From an uncultured Clostridia bacterium (lineage in GTDB: Bacteria > Bacillota > Clostridia > Christensenellales > UBA3700): a DNA stretch of 64,000 nucleotides. Where the stretch lies: the NCBI GenBank assembly GCA_947038565.1, contig CAMQWP010000001.1, positions 254,381 to 318,380 on the forward strand. The letters run 5' to 3'. Positions 37,138 through 47,601 of the stretch are shown here, one piece after another. Each line of letters opens with the position of its first letter. Within the stretch, counting starts at the first letter, position 1. Position numbers and translations under genes: made by a program. Under the pieces are notes generated by a model that was not told the origin of the DNA, did no database searches, and worked only from the letters and a program-made list of their open reading frames with translations.

Positions 37138-37506
37138 CAAGAATAAACGGCTCGTGATGCAGTAGTGATACGTTTTGTGCTTTTTAGGAATAATTCGTGA
37201 GGTACGCGGTGTAAAAACATTCAGCTTACTGAAAAGGACGTAGTACAAAAATCTAACAAAATTGGTGTCAATTAAAAAATTAAGTCAAGTTTGTATTAGT
37301 ATTTAACATATTTACAATCAATATAATGTTATTTGTGTAAAAAGTGTTGTATTATTTGTTTCTTATGGTATAATGTGCTAAGTAGAAAAATAAGTATAAT
37401 ATAATTATATTTATTAGTCTATTATCCGTGGCTGTATAATAAAGTCACAAGTTTATAATATCTGATACTTTTTTAGGGTGTCGGGTTTGAAAGTTTGGAG
37501 GAAGAA
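37138..37506. other. ftsH upstream region
   Basis: 369 bp without a gene. It holds a promoter candidate at 37347-37374 and about 125 bases of leader. No terminator for the preceding operon is obvious. Confidence 0.5.
37347..37374 (+). promoter_or_regulatory. ftsH promoter
   Basis: TTGTAT (37347-37352), a 16-bp spacer and TATAAT (37369-37374). Confidence 0.55.
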
Positions 37507-39726
37507 ATGGAACAAAAAAATAACAACAAAAACAAAAAGAAAAAATCGATAGTTACACCTCTTCTGATTGGTGTTGCTGTTCTTGCAATTATAATAATTA
37601 TTGCTACGGTACTTATGAGCGGACCTGCTCCCGATAAATTAACTTATCAGCAGATGCAGGATAAAGTAATTGCGGGCGAGATCGCAAACATGGAGTTTAT
37701 TGGCAATAACAATATTAAGGTGTTGTATACAAATAGTGAAATAAATCCTAAAAATTTCCCTTCTGATCACGATGCTATTGTGTATAGTGATACTCGTATT
37801 GAGTTTAATAAATATCAAAGAGATATAAAAACATTTAAGACAATCATTCAGAGAGAGAAGGTGAAAAATCCTGCACTTACTGACGCTGAAGCACTTAATT
37901 ATATTATTGACGAGTTTCCTGATTTGATATATCTAGTGCCGAGCGGTAATACTGCAGAAATTAATTTGAGTGCGTTCATGAACGCAAAGATTGAGTTTTC
38001 TATTGGTGATCTTAATCAAAATAATAGCTGGATAAATATGATATTCCCTGTAATCGGTATTATCATAATGGGTGTATTGATGTTCTTTATCTTCCGTCAG
38101 TCTGCTGGTGCAAATGGCAAAGCAATGAGTTTTGGAAAGAATAAGGCAAAACTTGTAACAGGTGTTAAGACTAGATTTGCTGATGTTGCGGGTGCTGATG
38201 AAGAAAAAGCCGAGCTTGCGGAAGTAGTAGAGTTTCTTAAAACCCCTGCGAAATTTAAAGCGCTTGGAGCACGTATTCCAAAGGGTGTTCTACTTGTAGG
38301 ACCTCCGGGTACTGGTAAAACTCTTTTTGCAAAAGCTATCGCGGGGGAGGCGAATGTGCCATTCTTTAGTATTTCAGGTTCGGACTTCGTAGAGATGTTT
38401 GTTGGTACTGGTGCTGCAAGAGTGCGTGATCTTTTCGATCAAGCAAAGAAAAATATGCCATGTATAGTATTTATTGATGAGATTGATGCTGTAGGTCGTC
38501 AGCGTGGTGCTGGTCTTGGTGGTGGTAATGATGAGCGTGAGCAAACTCTTAACCAGCTACTAGTACACATGGACGGTTTTGAGAAGAATGACGGAGTTAT
38601 AGTAATTGCTGCTACAAATAGAGCGGACGTACTTGACCCTGCATTGTTAAGGCCGGGCAGATTTGATAGACAAATTTATGTAAATGTTCCAGACGTAAAG
38701 GGTCGTGAAGCGATATTGAAAGTGCATAGCAAAAACAAGCCTCTTGCACCAGATGTAAGTTTCAAAATCCTAGCTAGAATGACAAGTGGCTTTAGTGGTG
38801 CGGATATAGAAAACCTACTAAACGAAGCGTCAATCCTTGCTGCACGTGAGAATAGACGTGTTATCGTGATGGAAGATATCTTAGAAGGTATCAATAAAGT
38901 AATCGCTGGACCTCAAAAGAAGTCTAGAGTAATTACTCAGACTGACAAGCGTATCACCGCATATCATGAAGCAGGTCATGCTGTACTTGCAAGAGTGCTT
39001 AAAAACTGTGACGAAGTACAAGAAGTAAGCATCATCCCTCGTGGAATGGCTGCTGGATATACTCTAACTCGTCCTTCTTCTGATGATAACCATGTATCGA
39101 AGGCAAAACTAAATGATATGATAGCTATGATGCTTGGCGGTCGTGCTGCTGAAGAAATAGTTATACACGATATCTCTACTGGTGCGTCTAACGATATCCA
39201 GAGAGCAAGTGATATTTCTCGCAAGATGGTAACAGAGTGGGGAATGAGCGAAAAGGTCGGAAACTTATTCTTAGGTGGCGGAACTCAAGAAGTGTTCTTA
39301 GGTCGTGATTATGGACAACAAACTACTCATAGTGATAAGATGGTCGGCATTGTTGATGACGAGATAAAGAGCATTATTGACGAGGCATATAAAAGAGCGC
39401 TTAATATCCTAAAAGAAAATAGAAGTGTACTAGACAGCATGGTAAAAGTTCTTTTCGAGAAAGAAACTATTTACACTGATGAAGTAGATATGCTTTTCGA
39501 TGGAGTTGATCCTGAGGAGATTATCAAGAGTATCGATGCAAAAATCGCAAAACGTGAAGAGCTAAGACGCGTAACAGCACCTGCTCAATCTGTAGTAGCA
39601 AGCAATGTTCCTAAAGAAGCAAGTATAAAGCCTGCTGATCAAGAGGGCGATGACTTTTCTACACCAGTAGAGGTAGAAGAAAAGGAAATCACTAACAAAG
39701 AGAGTGAAAAAGAGATAAAGCATTAA
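37507..39726 (+). CDS. ftsH: ATP-dependent zinc metalloprotease FtsH
   Basis: A membrane-bound AAA protease that degrades misfolded membrane and regulatory proteins. The 739-residue product has a basic N-terminus, a first transmembrane segment at about 14-37, an outside domain of about 130 residues, a second segment around 175-198, the AAA module with Walker A GPPGTGKT (about 265-272) and [13 protein letters not shown], and the zinc site HEAGH (487-491). The C-terminal tail is acidic. The ATG at 37507 follows GGAGG at 37497-37501; the in-frame TTG at 37495 overlaps that site and is rejected. The usual Firmicutes neighbours tilS and hpt are absent. Confidence 0.96.
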   Translation: MEQKNNNKNKKKKSIVTPLLIGVAVLAIIIIIATVLMSGPAPDKLTYQQMQDKVIAGEIANMEFIGNNNIKVLYTNSEINPKNFPSDHDAIVYSDTRIEFNKYQRDIKTFKTIIQREKVKNPALTDAEALNYIIDEFPDLIYLVPSGNTAEINLSAFMNAKIEFSIGDLNQNNSWINMIFPVIGIIIMGVLMFFIFRQSAGANGKAMSFGKNKAKLVTGVKTRFADVAGADEEKAELAEVVEFLKTPAKFKALGARIPKGVLLVGPPGTGKTLFAKAIAGEANVPFFSISGSDFVEMFVGTGAARVRDLFDQAKKNMPCIVFIDEIDAVGRQRGAGLGGGNDEREQTLNQLLVHMDGFEKNDGVIVIAATNRADVLDPALLRPGRFDRQIYVNVPDVKGREAILKVHSKNKPLAPDVSFKILARMTSGFSGADIENLLNEASILAARENRRVIVMEDILEGINKVIAGPQKKSRVITQTDKRITAYHEAGHAVLARVLKNCDEVQEVSIIPRGMAAGYTLTRPSSDDNHVSKAKLNDMIAMMLGGRAAEEIVIHDISTGASNDIQRASDISRKMVTEWGMSEKVGNLFLGGGTQEVFLGRDYGQQTTHSDKMVGIVDDEIKSIIDEAYKRALNILKENRSVLDSMVKVLFEKETIYTDEVDMLFDGVDPEEIIKSIDAKIAKREELRRVTAPAQSVVASNVPKEASIKPADQEGDDFSTPVEVEEKEITNKESEKEIKH

Positions 39727-39740
39727 TAAATTCAATATTA

Positions 39741-39773
39741 AAAAGGGCAAGCGTAAAAACTTGCTCTTTTTTT
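39741..39773 (+). terminator. Intrinsic terminator after ftsH
   Basis: AAAAGGGCAAG and CTTGCTCTTTT pair with one G-U, followed by a T run. Confidence 0.85.
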
Positions 39774-40076
39774 ATGCCATGATGGAAAGGGGGGGGATAA
39801 AGCAATTGAAAAGGTATAGAATATAATAGGTAACTGTTATAATTATTATAATATTATAATATAAATATTTAATACAATACTAAATACGGAAATATATCGT
39901 TTGTATTTGCAATTTTAAAATTAAAATGCAGCCGCAATATAAATAGAATGCGAGTAGTCATAAAAAATCGTTATACACTGTATAATTACAAGCAATGCTA
40001 ACATATAGCTCTCCGCTTGCATTGTGAGCAAATATGTAGTAAACTAATATTAATAAATCAAATGGAGGATATTTCT
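39774..40076. other. ftsH-purC intergenic region
   Basis: 303 bp without a gene. A run of eight G (39789-39796) stands out in this AT-rich DNA. A TATAAT at 39981-39986 is a possible purC -10, with a weak -35. No purine riboswitch was recognised. Confidence 0.45.
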
Positions 40077-40754
40077 ATGAAATTAGTTTACAAAGGTAAG
40101 ACCAAAGATGTTTTTGAGAAAGGCAATGGTAATTACGTTCTTAAATTTAAGGACGACGCAACTGGTGCTAACGGCGTTTTCGACCCAGGTGCTAACACTG
40201 TCGGTGTAACTATCGAGGGACTAGGCATGGACGCTTTAAAACTAACAACTTACTTCTACACTCTTTTAGAAGAGATAGGCGTACCTACTCACTTTGTTTC
40301 TTCAAACTTAGCGGAAGGCACTATGGAAGTTAAACCAGCTGAGAAATTCGGTAAAGGTTTGGAAGTTATTTGCAGACTTAAGGCCGTAGGTAGTTTCTTT
40401 AAGAGATACGGCGATTTCTGTGAGAATGGACAGCCATTAGATTACTTTGTAGAAGTAACTCTTAAAGATGACGATAGAGAAGATCCACCTATCACTAAGG
40501 ACGCACTAGGAATGCTTAATATATTGACAGCAGACCAGTACGAGGATTTGAAACGTAGAACTCAAGAGATCACTAAGATAGTAGCAAGTGAGCTTAGCAA
40601 GAGAGACGTTACATTATATGATATCAAATTTGAGTTTGGTATCGTTGATGGCAAAGTTATCCTTATTGATGAGATTTCAGGCGGAAATATGCGTGCAATG
40701 AAAGACGGTAAGTTCTTAGAGCCTCTTCAGTTTGCTCCAATCATTCTTGGCTAA
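40077..40754 (+). CDS. purC: Phosphoribosylaminoimidazole-succinocarboxamide synthase
   Basis: SAICAR synthetase joins aspartate to CAIR with ATP in purine synthesis. The 225-residue product begins KLVYKGKTKDVFEKGNGNYVLKF, with GKTKDVF as the ATP-loop signature, and continues with PAEKFGKGLEVICRLKAVGSF and the closing IVDGKVILIDEISGGNMRAM. The ATG at 40077 follows a GGAGG site; an upstream in-frame ATG at 40017 would add 20 unrelated residues. It is a single gene here rather than part of a pur operon. Confidence 0.95.
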   Translation: MKLVYKGKTKDVFEKGNGNYVLKFKDDATGANGVFDPGANTVGVTIEGLGMDALKLTTYFYTLLEEIGVPTHFVSSNLAEGTMEVKPAEKFGKGLEVICRLKAVGSFFKRYGDFCENGQPLDYFVEVTLKDDDREDPPITKDALGMLNILTADQYEDLKRRTQEITKIVASELSKRDVTLYDIKFEFGIVDGKVILIDEISGGNMRAMKDGKFLEPLQFAPIILG

Positions 40755-40798
40755 TATAAAATAATTTATTAGAGCATAATAACAATCAAATAGTATAA

Positions 40799-40830
40799 AG
40801 CGAGTAAAGTTATCTTTACTCGCTTTTTTT
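40799..40830 (+). terminator. Intrinsic terminator after purC
   Basis: AGCGAGTAAAG and CTTTACTCGCT form a perfect stem around TTAT, followed by a T run. Confidence 0.9.
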
Positions 40831-40971
40831 GCGTAAATAGTCTATCGGATAAATAATTAGATTCGGCAAAGAGTAATTTAATATAAAAGTAATATATCTA
40901 ACGCAATTACACAAGATAATTTTAAGATAATAAAAAACACAAACTTATTAAGTATAGTTGGAGATATGTAT

Positions 40972-43650
40972 ATGAAGAAAAAATTTGGAATAGTTTTGGT
41001 AGTCGTCATGATGATGAGTGTACTATCGGTAGCATTGGTAGCATGTAAAAGCGAGGTTTCGGAGCTTACAATGCCGACAAGCGACGCTTTGACGGAAGTG
41101 ATCACTGCATGGATTAAAGGTAACAATTATCAATATGCTGGCATGCTGGGGTGGGACACAAATACTAGAGTTATCGGTGAAAGTAGTGATATCACAGTAT
41201 CTTTTAAAGGCGGCATAAAAGAGCAGTCCGAAAACACTAATAAAATGCAATTTTCAGTGATAGACAATATTAATAAAAGTACGATATTTGCAATTACTGC
41301 GGATGAAAAGGCATTATACTTAGATTTCGGCGAGGGTGCGAGATACGAAGTGACGGATATTAATATTGCAACGCAAACCATCACTGGCGAAAGTGCAAGT
41401 GGGGCTGTTGAAATTATGCAGACGCTAGTGCCATTAGTTTTTGGTATGTTTGCACCAGAGCAAGCAACAGTAACCGTATCGGAAAGCGAAAACGAGACTT
41501 ATGATAAGTCTTACAATATATCTTTCGATGTTCCTGACACGGTAGTGCGTATTGTAAGTTTGGTAGGCGGGCTTGTTGGTATGGATGACGTTCAAATAAG
41601 CAACGTGTCAAAAGATTTAACATCGAAACTTGAAGGAGCTGTTTTTGATCTTGACTTAAAAACCACAGGCAATACAAAAGTGAAGACTCCTAAGGAAGAT
41701 CGAGAAGATAAGGGCAAATACACATATTCGGACGGAAAATTAGCAGTAGATGGGATTAAAATCACGACAGGCAATGCTAGCAGTATGTTTAATGTGGTGG
41801 TAAGTAACGTAAATCTTATGAGTGACGTGCCTAGTATAAACGTGCCGACAGGCTACACTCGTACTAAACTTCTCCAGTTCAAGATAGACGGCGAGTTTGA
41901 TATGAAAGGTGCGAAAGATGTCTACGTGGCAGATTATGAATATCGTTTGGAGGTGTTGCTTGATGCGAAAGCGATATTTAATAGCATAGTAAAAGTTATA
42001 AAGACAAATAGTATTAATCCTCTTATTGAAGAAGTATTTAGTAGTGATGATAGCAGAATAGTGTTTGATATATACCACAAGTGCGATAAAAACTGCACTA
42101 TTGAGCATTTAGAAAAGGACTTCGAAGGCAGTATTTTAACAATTGCTTATGACCCTTCTAAGCAAGCGTTTGATAATAATAGAGTGTATGTCGCTATTCA
42201 CCCAAGAGCAATTTTGACGAAAGAGGTGTATAAGGCTTTAGGAATAGAGGGATTAGCGCCCGTAATAGGAGCAATTATCCCGAAAGATTATATAAGCTAT
42301 GCTATATCGCCAACTGAAGTGCTTAAACTAAATACGGCAGAGGGCAAAGGATTGTACAATAATAAAGAGAAAAAATTAGAAAATCTTGACGTAAAGTCAA
42401 TGATTTCCGAGTTGGTAGATAGGATAATCAAAGCTAATATGTCTGGAGGAGTAGCAAGTATAGATTACAGTTCTATGCGTGCAGTTGTTGTTAAGTATTA
42501 TGGAGAGGAAAGCGTAGTTGTAAAAGTGCTTGATGCACTACTACCTGGCGTCGTAAAAATGCAACTCAAAGCAACGCTTAATTACGGAGCACCGATAACA
42601 GAAAGTGGTTTGCAGTCGTTTATGGAGGCGGACAATAGCGGCAAGGTCAAATCATTTACCTTTAGCGGGAAAAACGTCTTGCCGATGAAAGGAGATATGT
42701 CGCCAAAACTAGATAAGTCGGGAAATATTGACCTTGCGGGGGCGGGAATAGATTATTATAATCCTGATGGTAGCTACAAACCTATATCGGCAACTGAAAT
42801 AAAATCTTTAATAGGGAAAGAATTTGTGCAGTCCGAGTGGAAAGATATCAATGGATTGGCTAATAAATCCGTTTTAAAAGTGGTAGCAATGGCGGGGCTT
42901 GACGAGAATAAATTTGGCGAAGAGCAAGAAATAACTCTTGGATTATCATATTCAACAAATCCTGATTATTCGCTTAAAAGCCTGATGATAGCCATAGATA
43001 AAATATTGCCTAACTCTGGACTTAATGTCGATACTGTTGACTATGTGGTGAAGACAAAAATAATATTAACAGAGCAAGTAGGCGATATTAGATTTACACA
43101 AGACGGGCTTGTTATAGGCGGTGAGGTCGTACCAAATGATCGCAAATTTGACGCAGACAAAGTATATGCTTATGGTGAGGTTGCACCCGAATTGACATAC
43201 AATGCGGTAATAGAGTATACCGGTGGAAAGGTGAAGATATATACCGCAATGCCAAATACAAATGTTGTAAATAATGGCGAAATAGTTACAGCTAAGACTA
43301 CCGATATAGGCTACAATATTTTCAATAACAAGCATACAATAAAGCTAAAAATGAATGACAATTTGTCCAGTAGTAGCGTTGATATAAAGCTTGTAGCCGG
43401 TGGTCAGTATATAATAGATACGCAAGTTACGCATACAGGACTAGGGCATATTATCCCAGTGCCAAGAGAGATAGCAAAGACTTTTTATGATAAATTAGTA
43501 GCTGATTACCCTGATGCTGAAATCACGCAAACATCAAGTATTTTAGCGTACAAGGGAATGACTTTAACTTTTTCTAAATCAGGAGTGTATAAAGGCGAAA
43601 TGCTATTTGATAGTGGAGCAACTATATACTATAGTATAGAAGTGAAGTGA
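40972..43650 (+). CDS. Array lipoprotein 1 (large HCCH-motif paralogue)
   Basis: An 892-residue secreted lipoprotein of no recognised family, first of five consecutive paralogues. The signal peptide ends in the lipobox LVAC. The family head follows: a W-x3-N-x-Y stretch, GWD and FKGGI. In the middle, HKCDKNCTIEH gives H369, C371, C375 and H379. The stretches YDPSKQAFDNNRVYVAIHPRA (split: YDPSKQAFDNNRV and YVAIHPRA) and IIPKDYISYAI follow. The rest is mostly predicted beta structure with no second membrane segment. The ATG at 40972 is 8 bp after GGAG; another ATG at 40966 is too close. It is the most divergent copy, and the promoter and upstream element of copies 2-5 were not found before it. 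Confidence 0.75.
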   Translation: MKKKFGIVLVVVMMMSVLSVALVACKSEVSELTMPTSDALTEVITAWIKGNNYQYAGMLGWDTNTRVIGESSDITVSFKGGIKEQSENTNKMQFSVIDNINKSTIFAITADEKALYLDFGEGARYEVTDINIATQTITGESASGAVEIMQTLVPLVFGMFAPEQATVTVSESENETYDKSYNISFDVPDTVVRIVSLVGGLVGMDDVQISNVSKDLTSKLEGAVFDLDLKTTGNTKVKTPKEDREDKGKYTYSDGKLAVDGIKITTGNASSMFNVVVSNVNLMSDVPSINVPTGYTRTKLLQFKIDGEFDMKGAKDVYVADYEYRLEVLLDAKAIFNSIVKVIKTNSINPLIEEVFSSDDSRIVFDIYHKCDKNCTIEHLEKDFEGSILTIAYDPSKQAFDNNRVYVAIHPRAILTKEVYKALGIEGLAPVIGAIIPKDYISYAISPTEVLKLNTAEGKGLYNNKEKKLENLDVKSMISELVDRIIKANMSGGVASIDYSSMRAVVVKYYGEESVVVKVLDALLPGVVKMQLKATLNYGAPITESGLQSFMEADNSGKVKSFTFSGKNVLPMKGDMSPKLDKSGNIDLAGAGIDYYNPDGSYKPISATEIKSLIGKEFVQSEWKDINGLANKSVLKVVAMAGLDENKFGEEQEITLGLSYSTNPDYSLKSLMIAIDKILPNSGLNVDTVDYVVKTKIILTEQVGDIRFTQDGLVIGGEVVPNDRKFDADKVYAYGEVAPELTYNAVIEYTGGKVKIYTAMPNTNVVNNGEIVTAKTTDIGYNIFNNKHTIKLKMNDNLSSSSVDIKLVAGGQYIIDTQVTHTGLGHIIPVPREIAKTFYDKLVADYPDAEITQTSSILAYKGMTLTFSKSGVYKGEMLFDSGATIYYSIEVK

Positions 43651-43747
43651 GAAAAAATCATTAAAAGAAAAATATTAATGTTCGAGTGTTAGAATGCTGG
43701 ATTTATAATATAACGTATTTTTGAACAAATAATAATAAGATAATAAT

Positions 43748-43779
43748 ATTGCACGATGGTATAAAACCACTCGTGCAAT
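43748..43779 (+). terminator. Hairpin after array lipoprotein 1
   Basis: ATTGCACGA (43748-43756) pairs with TCGTGCAAT (43771-43779). Only a weak T-rich stretch follows. Confidence 0.6.
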
Positions 43780-43913
43780 TGCTTTATTATAGATAAATAA
43801 ATATTATATGGTAGTTTTAATTAAAGATAATCTACGCGTAAATAAAAGGTGTAATTTATAGAGATAATGAGGCTAAACTGCTAAATCCCCTTTATTCAAC
43901 CTTAAACTTTAAA

Positions 43914-43959
43914 AAGCATAAAAGTATTAATAAGGCATGAAAATAATACGTTTATGCTT
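43914..43959. promoter_or_regulatory. Inverted repeat carrying the AAA(A/C)GTATTA element, copy 2
   Basis: The left arm AAGCATAAAAGTATTA (43914-43929) and right arm TAATACGTTTATGCTT (43944-43959) are inverted repeats with one mismatch in 16. The right arm is part of a 16-base direct match at 47321-47336. It ends 36 bp upstream of the copy 2 promoter -35. A protein-binding operator is inferred. Confidence 0.6.
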
Positions 43960-43995
43960 TGCGTTTCCTATTTGTTGTTATAACCGTAAGGATTG

Positions 43996-44023
43996 TTGAC
44001 TTTATATAAATATAATGTAAAAT
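43996..44023 (+). promoter_or_regulatory. Promoter of array lipoprotein 2
   Basis: TTGACT (43996-44001), a 16-bp spacer and TAAAAT (44018-44023). Confidence 0.6.
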
Positions 44024-44232
44024 ATTAGTATATATCTTTATTATCTTTATATAAAAGACGCGTATCTTTGTATGTATAATAGTAGTAATTTATTGAGTAT
44101 TGTGACTTGGTAATAAATAATTTTTTATTAATCAATTCATATACGCAAAAAAGTAAAATATTATAGATAGAAAAATTTTAATCTTAATGTAAAATAGTAA
44201 GGGAAATAAAAATAAAGAAAGGGGTATTTATT

Positions 44233-47013
44233 ATGAAGAAAAAATTGGGTATTGTGGTTTCGATTTTACTTGTTATGGTGATGCTTGTCGGCACACTACT
44301 AGCTTGTACAAAACCTAAAACTGAAAAAGGCAAAGATGCAAAACCAGAAGCTTCTGAGTCAATCGACGCAGGCGCTGCTTTAACTGAGATCTTCGATCTA
44401 TGGATCGAGAATAACAGTTTTAAGGGAGGAAACACTTTAGGTTGGGATCTTGGTTTTGACTACACTTCAGAAGGCAAGAACGGGATTGGTATCGATTTTA
44501 AGGGCGGTATCACTAACGCAGATAACAATGATGCTTTTGAGTTAAGCGTAGTTCAGACTATAGCAGGCAAGACATCACCTATGTTCAGTGTTATATTTAA
44601 CAAAGACGCTGCATATTTGGAGACTGCTGATGTATCAGTAAAACTTCCTGAGTTAAAACTTGGAGATGTAGTATTAGGAGCTGGCGAGCCAGCAAAAGTT
44701 AATAAAACATTATCTACAGTTATAGGTCTATTAGGCATGGCTGGTGGTTTATTGGATGATGGCGCTGGTACTGTTACAACTACTAAGGTAGGTGAAACTT
44801 ATACTAGAGAGTACAATGTAGGTCTGGATGTATGGGGTGCTGTAGGTGCTCTTAGAGGACTACTTGAAGGTGCTTTAGGTAAAGATCTTACAAACACTAT
44901 ATTTACTGTAGTTCAAGCATTATTCGAGAACAACACTATTAAGTTAAAAGCTGTTGTTACTGGATTAGTTTGGGAAGAGACTAAAAAAGAAAAAGAAGAT
45001 ACAATATTCTACACATATGAAATGGTAGGTGGAAATTTAGATGTTAATTCAGTAAATGTTGGATTACAAATAGGCAAAACTGCTTATCATAATGTAGCAA
45101 TTACTGGTCTTGGTGTAATTAGTGAAATTCCAGCAATTACTGTACCAGCTGATTGCGTAGAGAAGAGCATATTAAAGCACCAGATCGTAGGCGAGTTTAA
45201 AATGAATAGCGCTACAACAAATGTTGCGACATATACTTACCAGCTAAATGTTGAGTTTGATGCATCTAATATCTTTAAAACAATTCAAGAGTGTGTTCTT
45301 GCTAAGAGCCCAACTCCATTAATCAACAAGATATTTAAAGATCAGAAAGGCAAAATCTATATGAATATAGATCATACTTGTGCAGAGACTGGCTGTGTAG
45401 ATCATGCTGAAGGAAAGTTTGACGGATCATTATTTACTATTGCATATGATTCAGCAACAGCGGCATTTGATAATAACAGAGTTCATGTAGCTGTTCACGC
45501 AGGAGCATTGCTACCAGCTGAATTGTTCGAGAAAATCGGACAACCAGCGTTGGCTAAGTACATACCTGATGAGTATCTTTCTATATCAGTTGATCCAGTA
45601 GTATTCAGCGACGCGCATGATGCTAGAAAACCTAAGGCAGCGAAAAAATCAAATACTGTTAATGTTTCAACTTCTGTTCAGGCAGAGGAAGTAGCTCCGA
45701 TTGACTTTGGTGCGATTGTTAGTGAGATATTTGGTGCAATAACTAATCCTAAGGGTATCTTAACTATTGATTACAAGACAATTTATAATGTTGTAATCAA
45801 CAAGCTAGGTCTTACTGAAGCTGTTAAGAAAGATATTTCAGAAGTTCTTGAATTATTATTCCCAGAAGTAGAAGTAATGACACTAAATGCTGTTTATACT
45901 AACGGTGCAAGTCTTGATACTGAGTTTAACGGAAAAGATATGTTCATGACTAAAAAAGGCGACGTTAAAAAGACATTTATAGTAGGCGACGCTAAAGCGT
46001 TTGCTCCTATGAAGGGTGCATATTCATTTGTTATGCAAGACAAGTCAGTAGTTATAAATTCTGGATCTATACAAAATGCTGGTAACGTAAGCGGCGTTTC
46101 TGCTGAATTCCCAGTATCATACGAAGAGTACCTTGGTATGGGCAGAAAGAATACAGCATTAAAGGATGTATCTACTGTTACTGCTAACTATATTGACATA
46201 AATAAAGCTAATGTAACAGAAGTAATGACTATTATGGAAGTAATTGGTCTTGATAAAACAATAATCGGCATACCACAGACAGTAAGTCTAGTAGTAGCTG
46301 GAAATAGTGGCACTTCAATGTTCGCATTCTTTAATCATATCGCTGATGCAGTGAAAGCAGAGGGTTTAAGTATCAATCTTGATTTCTTAAAGGGTCTTGC
46401 TATTCCAACTGCGATTGTTAAGACAGACGTTACATTAACTGCTGTTGAGAAAGCAGAGTGGTCTCAAGCTGGTATCGGTAGCGATGCTAAGCACATTGAT
46501 GTAGCTAAAACATACAGTGCTAAAGATACATTAGTTGTAGAGCATAGCTTTACTATTAATTACAAAGGCGGAGCAACTAAGGTTATTAGCAATATTGAGC
46601 CAGTAAATGTAGATTTATTATTTGCAGCTGAGGATGAGACAACAAAAGAGCGTAACATAAAATTCTTTGTTTCAAACAAAATGTATTTTATATATGGTAT
46701 GTTTGTTAAAACTTATGATTTAAAAATTGATACAAAATCAGCAATAAGTCAAGAAGCTGTAAGTATCGCAGCGGGCGGATCACATGTGTTTGCTAGTGAG
46801 ATACCAAATACAGCTACTGGTCAAAACCTGATACAGCATACAGTGCTAAGCAAAAATATCTATGATAAATTTGTTGCTGCAAATCCTGATAATGCGTCAG
46901 TAGCTTTTGCTAATGGAGCATATACATTAACTATTAAGAATGCAGGAGTATACACTCTAGCTCTAACAGGAGCAGGATATGACTCTATAGTATATACTAT
47001 AACTGTTGCTTAA
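44233..47013 (+). CDS. Array lipoprotein 2 (large HCCH-motif paralogue)
   Basis: A 926-residue lipoprotein with lipobox LLAC after a 25-residue signal. The mature start, TKPKTEKGKDAKPEA, is a charged linker nearly identical to that of copy 3. Then come the family head (FDLWIENNSFKGG, LGWDLGFDY, IDFKGGIT) and HTCAETGCVDH with H381, C383, C388 and H391; its spacing between cysteines is one longer than in the others. FTIAYD, DNNRVHVAVHAGALLPAELF and WSQAGIG (near residue 750) are shared landmarks. A 25-base stretch at 44977-45001 is identical to 48346-48370 in copy 3, pointing to a recent duplication. It has its own promoter and terminator. The function is unknown. Confidence 0.78.
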   Translation: MKKKLGIVVSILLVMVMLVGTLLACTKPKTEKGKDAKPEASESIDAGAALTEIFDLWIENNSFKGGNTLGWDLGFDYTSEGKNGIGIDFKGGITNADNNDAFELSVVQTIAGKTSPMFSVIFNKDAAYLETADVSVKLPELKLGDVVLGAGEPAKVNKTLSTVIGLLGMAGGLLDDGAGTVTTTKVGETYTREYNVGLDVWGAVGALRGLLEGALGKDLTNTIFTVVQALFENNTIKLKAVVTGLVWEETKKEKEDTIFYTYEMVGGNLDVNSVNVGLQIGKTAYHNVAITGLGVISEIPAITVPADCVEKSILKHQIVGEFKMNSATTNVATYTYQLNVEFDASNIFKTIQECVLAKSPTPLINKIFKDQKGKIYMNIDHTCAETGCVDHAEGKFDGSLFTIAYDSATAAFDNNRVHVAVHAGALLPAELFEKIGQPALAKYIPDEYLSISVDPVVFSDAHDARKPKAAKKSNTVNVSTSVQAEEVAPIDFGAIVSEIFGAITNPKGILTIDYKTIYNVVINKLGLTEAVKKDISEVLELLFPEVEVMTLNAVYTNGASLDTEFNGKDMFMTKKGDVKKTFIVGDAKAFAPMKGAYSFVMQDKSVVINSGSIQNAGNVSGVSAEFPVSYEEYLGMGRKNTALKDVSTVTANYIDINKANVTEVMTIMEVIGLDKTIIGIPQTVSLVVAGNSGTSMFAFFNHIADAVKAEGLSINLDFLKGLAIPTAIVKTDVTLTAVEKAEWSQAGIGSDAKHIDVAKTYSAKDTLVVEHSFTINYKGGATKVISNIEPVNVDLLFAAEDETTKERNIKFFVSNKMYFIYGMFVKTYDLKIDTKSAISQEAVSIAAGGSHVFASEIPNTATGQNLIQHTVLSKNIYDKFVAANPDNASVAFANGAYTLTIKNAGVYTLALTGAGYDSIVYTITVA

Positions 47014-47052
47014 TTGTAAAAGTATAATCTTATAGTAATAACAATTAAATAA

Positions 47053-47083
47053 GAACACCCCTTGCTGAATGGCAAGGGGTGTT
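47053..47083 (+). terminator. Intrinsic terminator after array lipoprotein 2
   Basis: AACACCCCTTGC (47053-47064) and GCAAGGGGTGTT (47072-47083) form a perfect GC-rich stem followed by TT and a T-rich stretch. Confidence 0.9.
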
Positions 47084-47323
47084 TTCTTTTGCTCAAAACA
47101 AATGACAATATAAACAATACGTATCAATATTGTAAGGTTTGAGTAAGGTGTAAATCTACACGTTATACGTGGGAATGTACTTTATTAAAACAAAAAACGC
47201 ACTATATAGAGTGCAAAATGCCACAATCTTAATGATAGCCTAAATAATTCTATCTTGATGTTAAGATTGCGTTAAGGTTAAATTGGGTGATTATGCAAGT
47301 TTATATTAGTTTAAAATGATAAA

Positions 47324-47333
47324 TAATACGTTT
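47324..47333 (-). promoter_or_regulatory. AAACGTATTA upstream element, copy 3
   Basis: On the minus strand this reads AAACGTATTA, within a 16-base match (47321-47336) to the right arm of the copy 2 repeat. It lies 43 bp upstream of the copy 3 -35. Only one arm is clear here. Confidence 0.5.
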
Positions 47334-47376
47334 ATGTCTAAATCGATGTGTTTGTGTAAATCCGCGATTTTATGTA

Positions 47377-47404
47377 TTGACAATGTAAAATAATGAGTTA
47401 AAAT
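47377..47404 (+). promoter_or_regulatory. Promoter of array lipoprotein 3
   Basis: TTGACA (47377-47382), a 16-bp spacer and TAAAAT (47399-47404). Confidence 0.6.
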
Positions 47405-47601
47405 ATACTTGTATTCTAATTCCAGTAGTATAAATAGCTCATAAGCATAATTTGTTTGTATTTAAGTGCATCAGTTAACGTGTAGCATGATTATAGATTT
47501 AAAAGTTTTTTGATTAAATATGCTTTTATGTCACATGGATAATGCTTTTACTTGTGTTTTGGCGCTGGGTTTGAATAATAAAAATATTAAAGGAGAGAGT
47601 T

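Larger units (their letters stand above)
43651..44232. other. Regulatory gap before array lipoprotein 2
   Basis: 582 bp without a gene. It holds a terminator-like hairpin for copy 1 (43748-43779), a 16-bp-arm inverted repeat (43914-43959), the copy 2 promoter (43996-44023) and a leader of about 200 bases. Confidence 0.6.
47014..47601. other. Regulatory gap before array lipoprotein 3
   Basis: 588 bp without a gene. After the copy 2 terminator comes a series of small hairpins (about 47105-47269), then the upstream element at 47324-47333, the promoter at 47377-47404 and a leader of nearly 200 bases. Confidence 0.6.
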
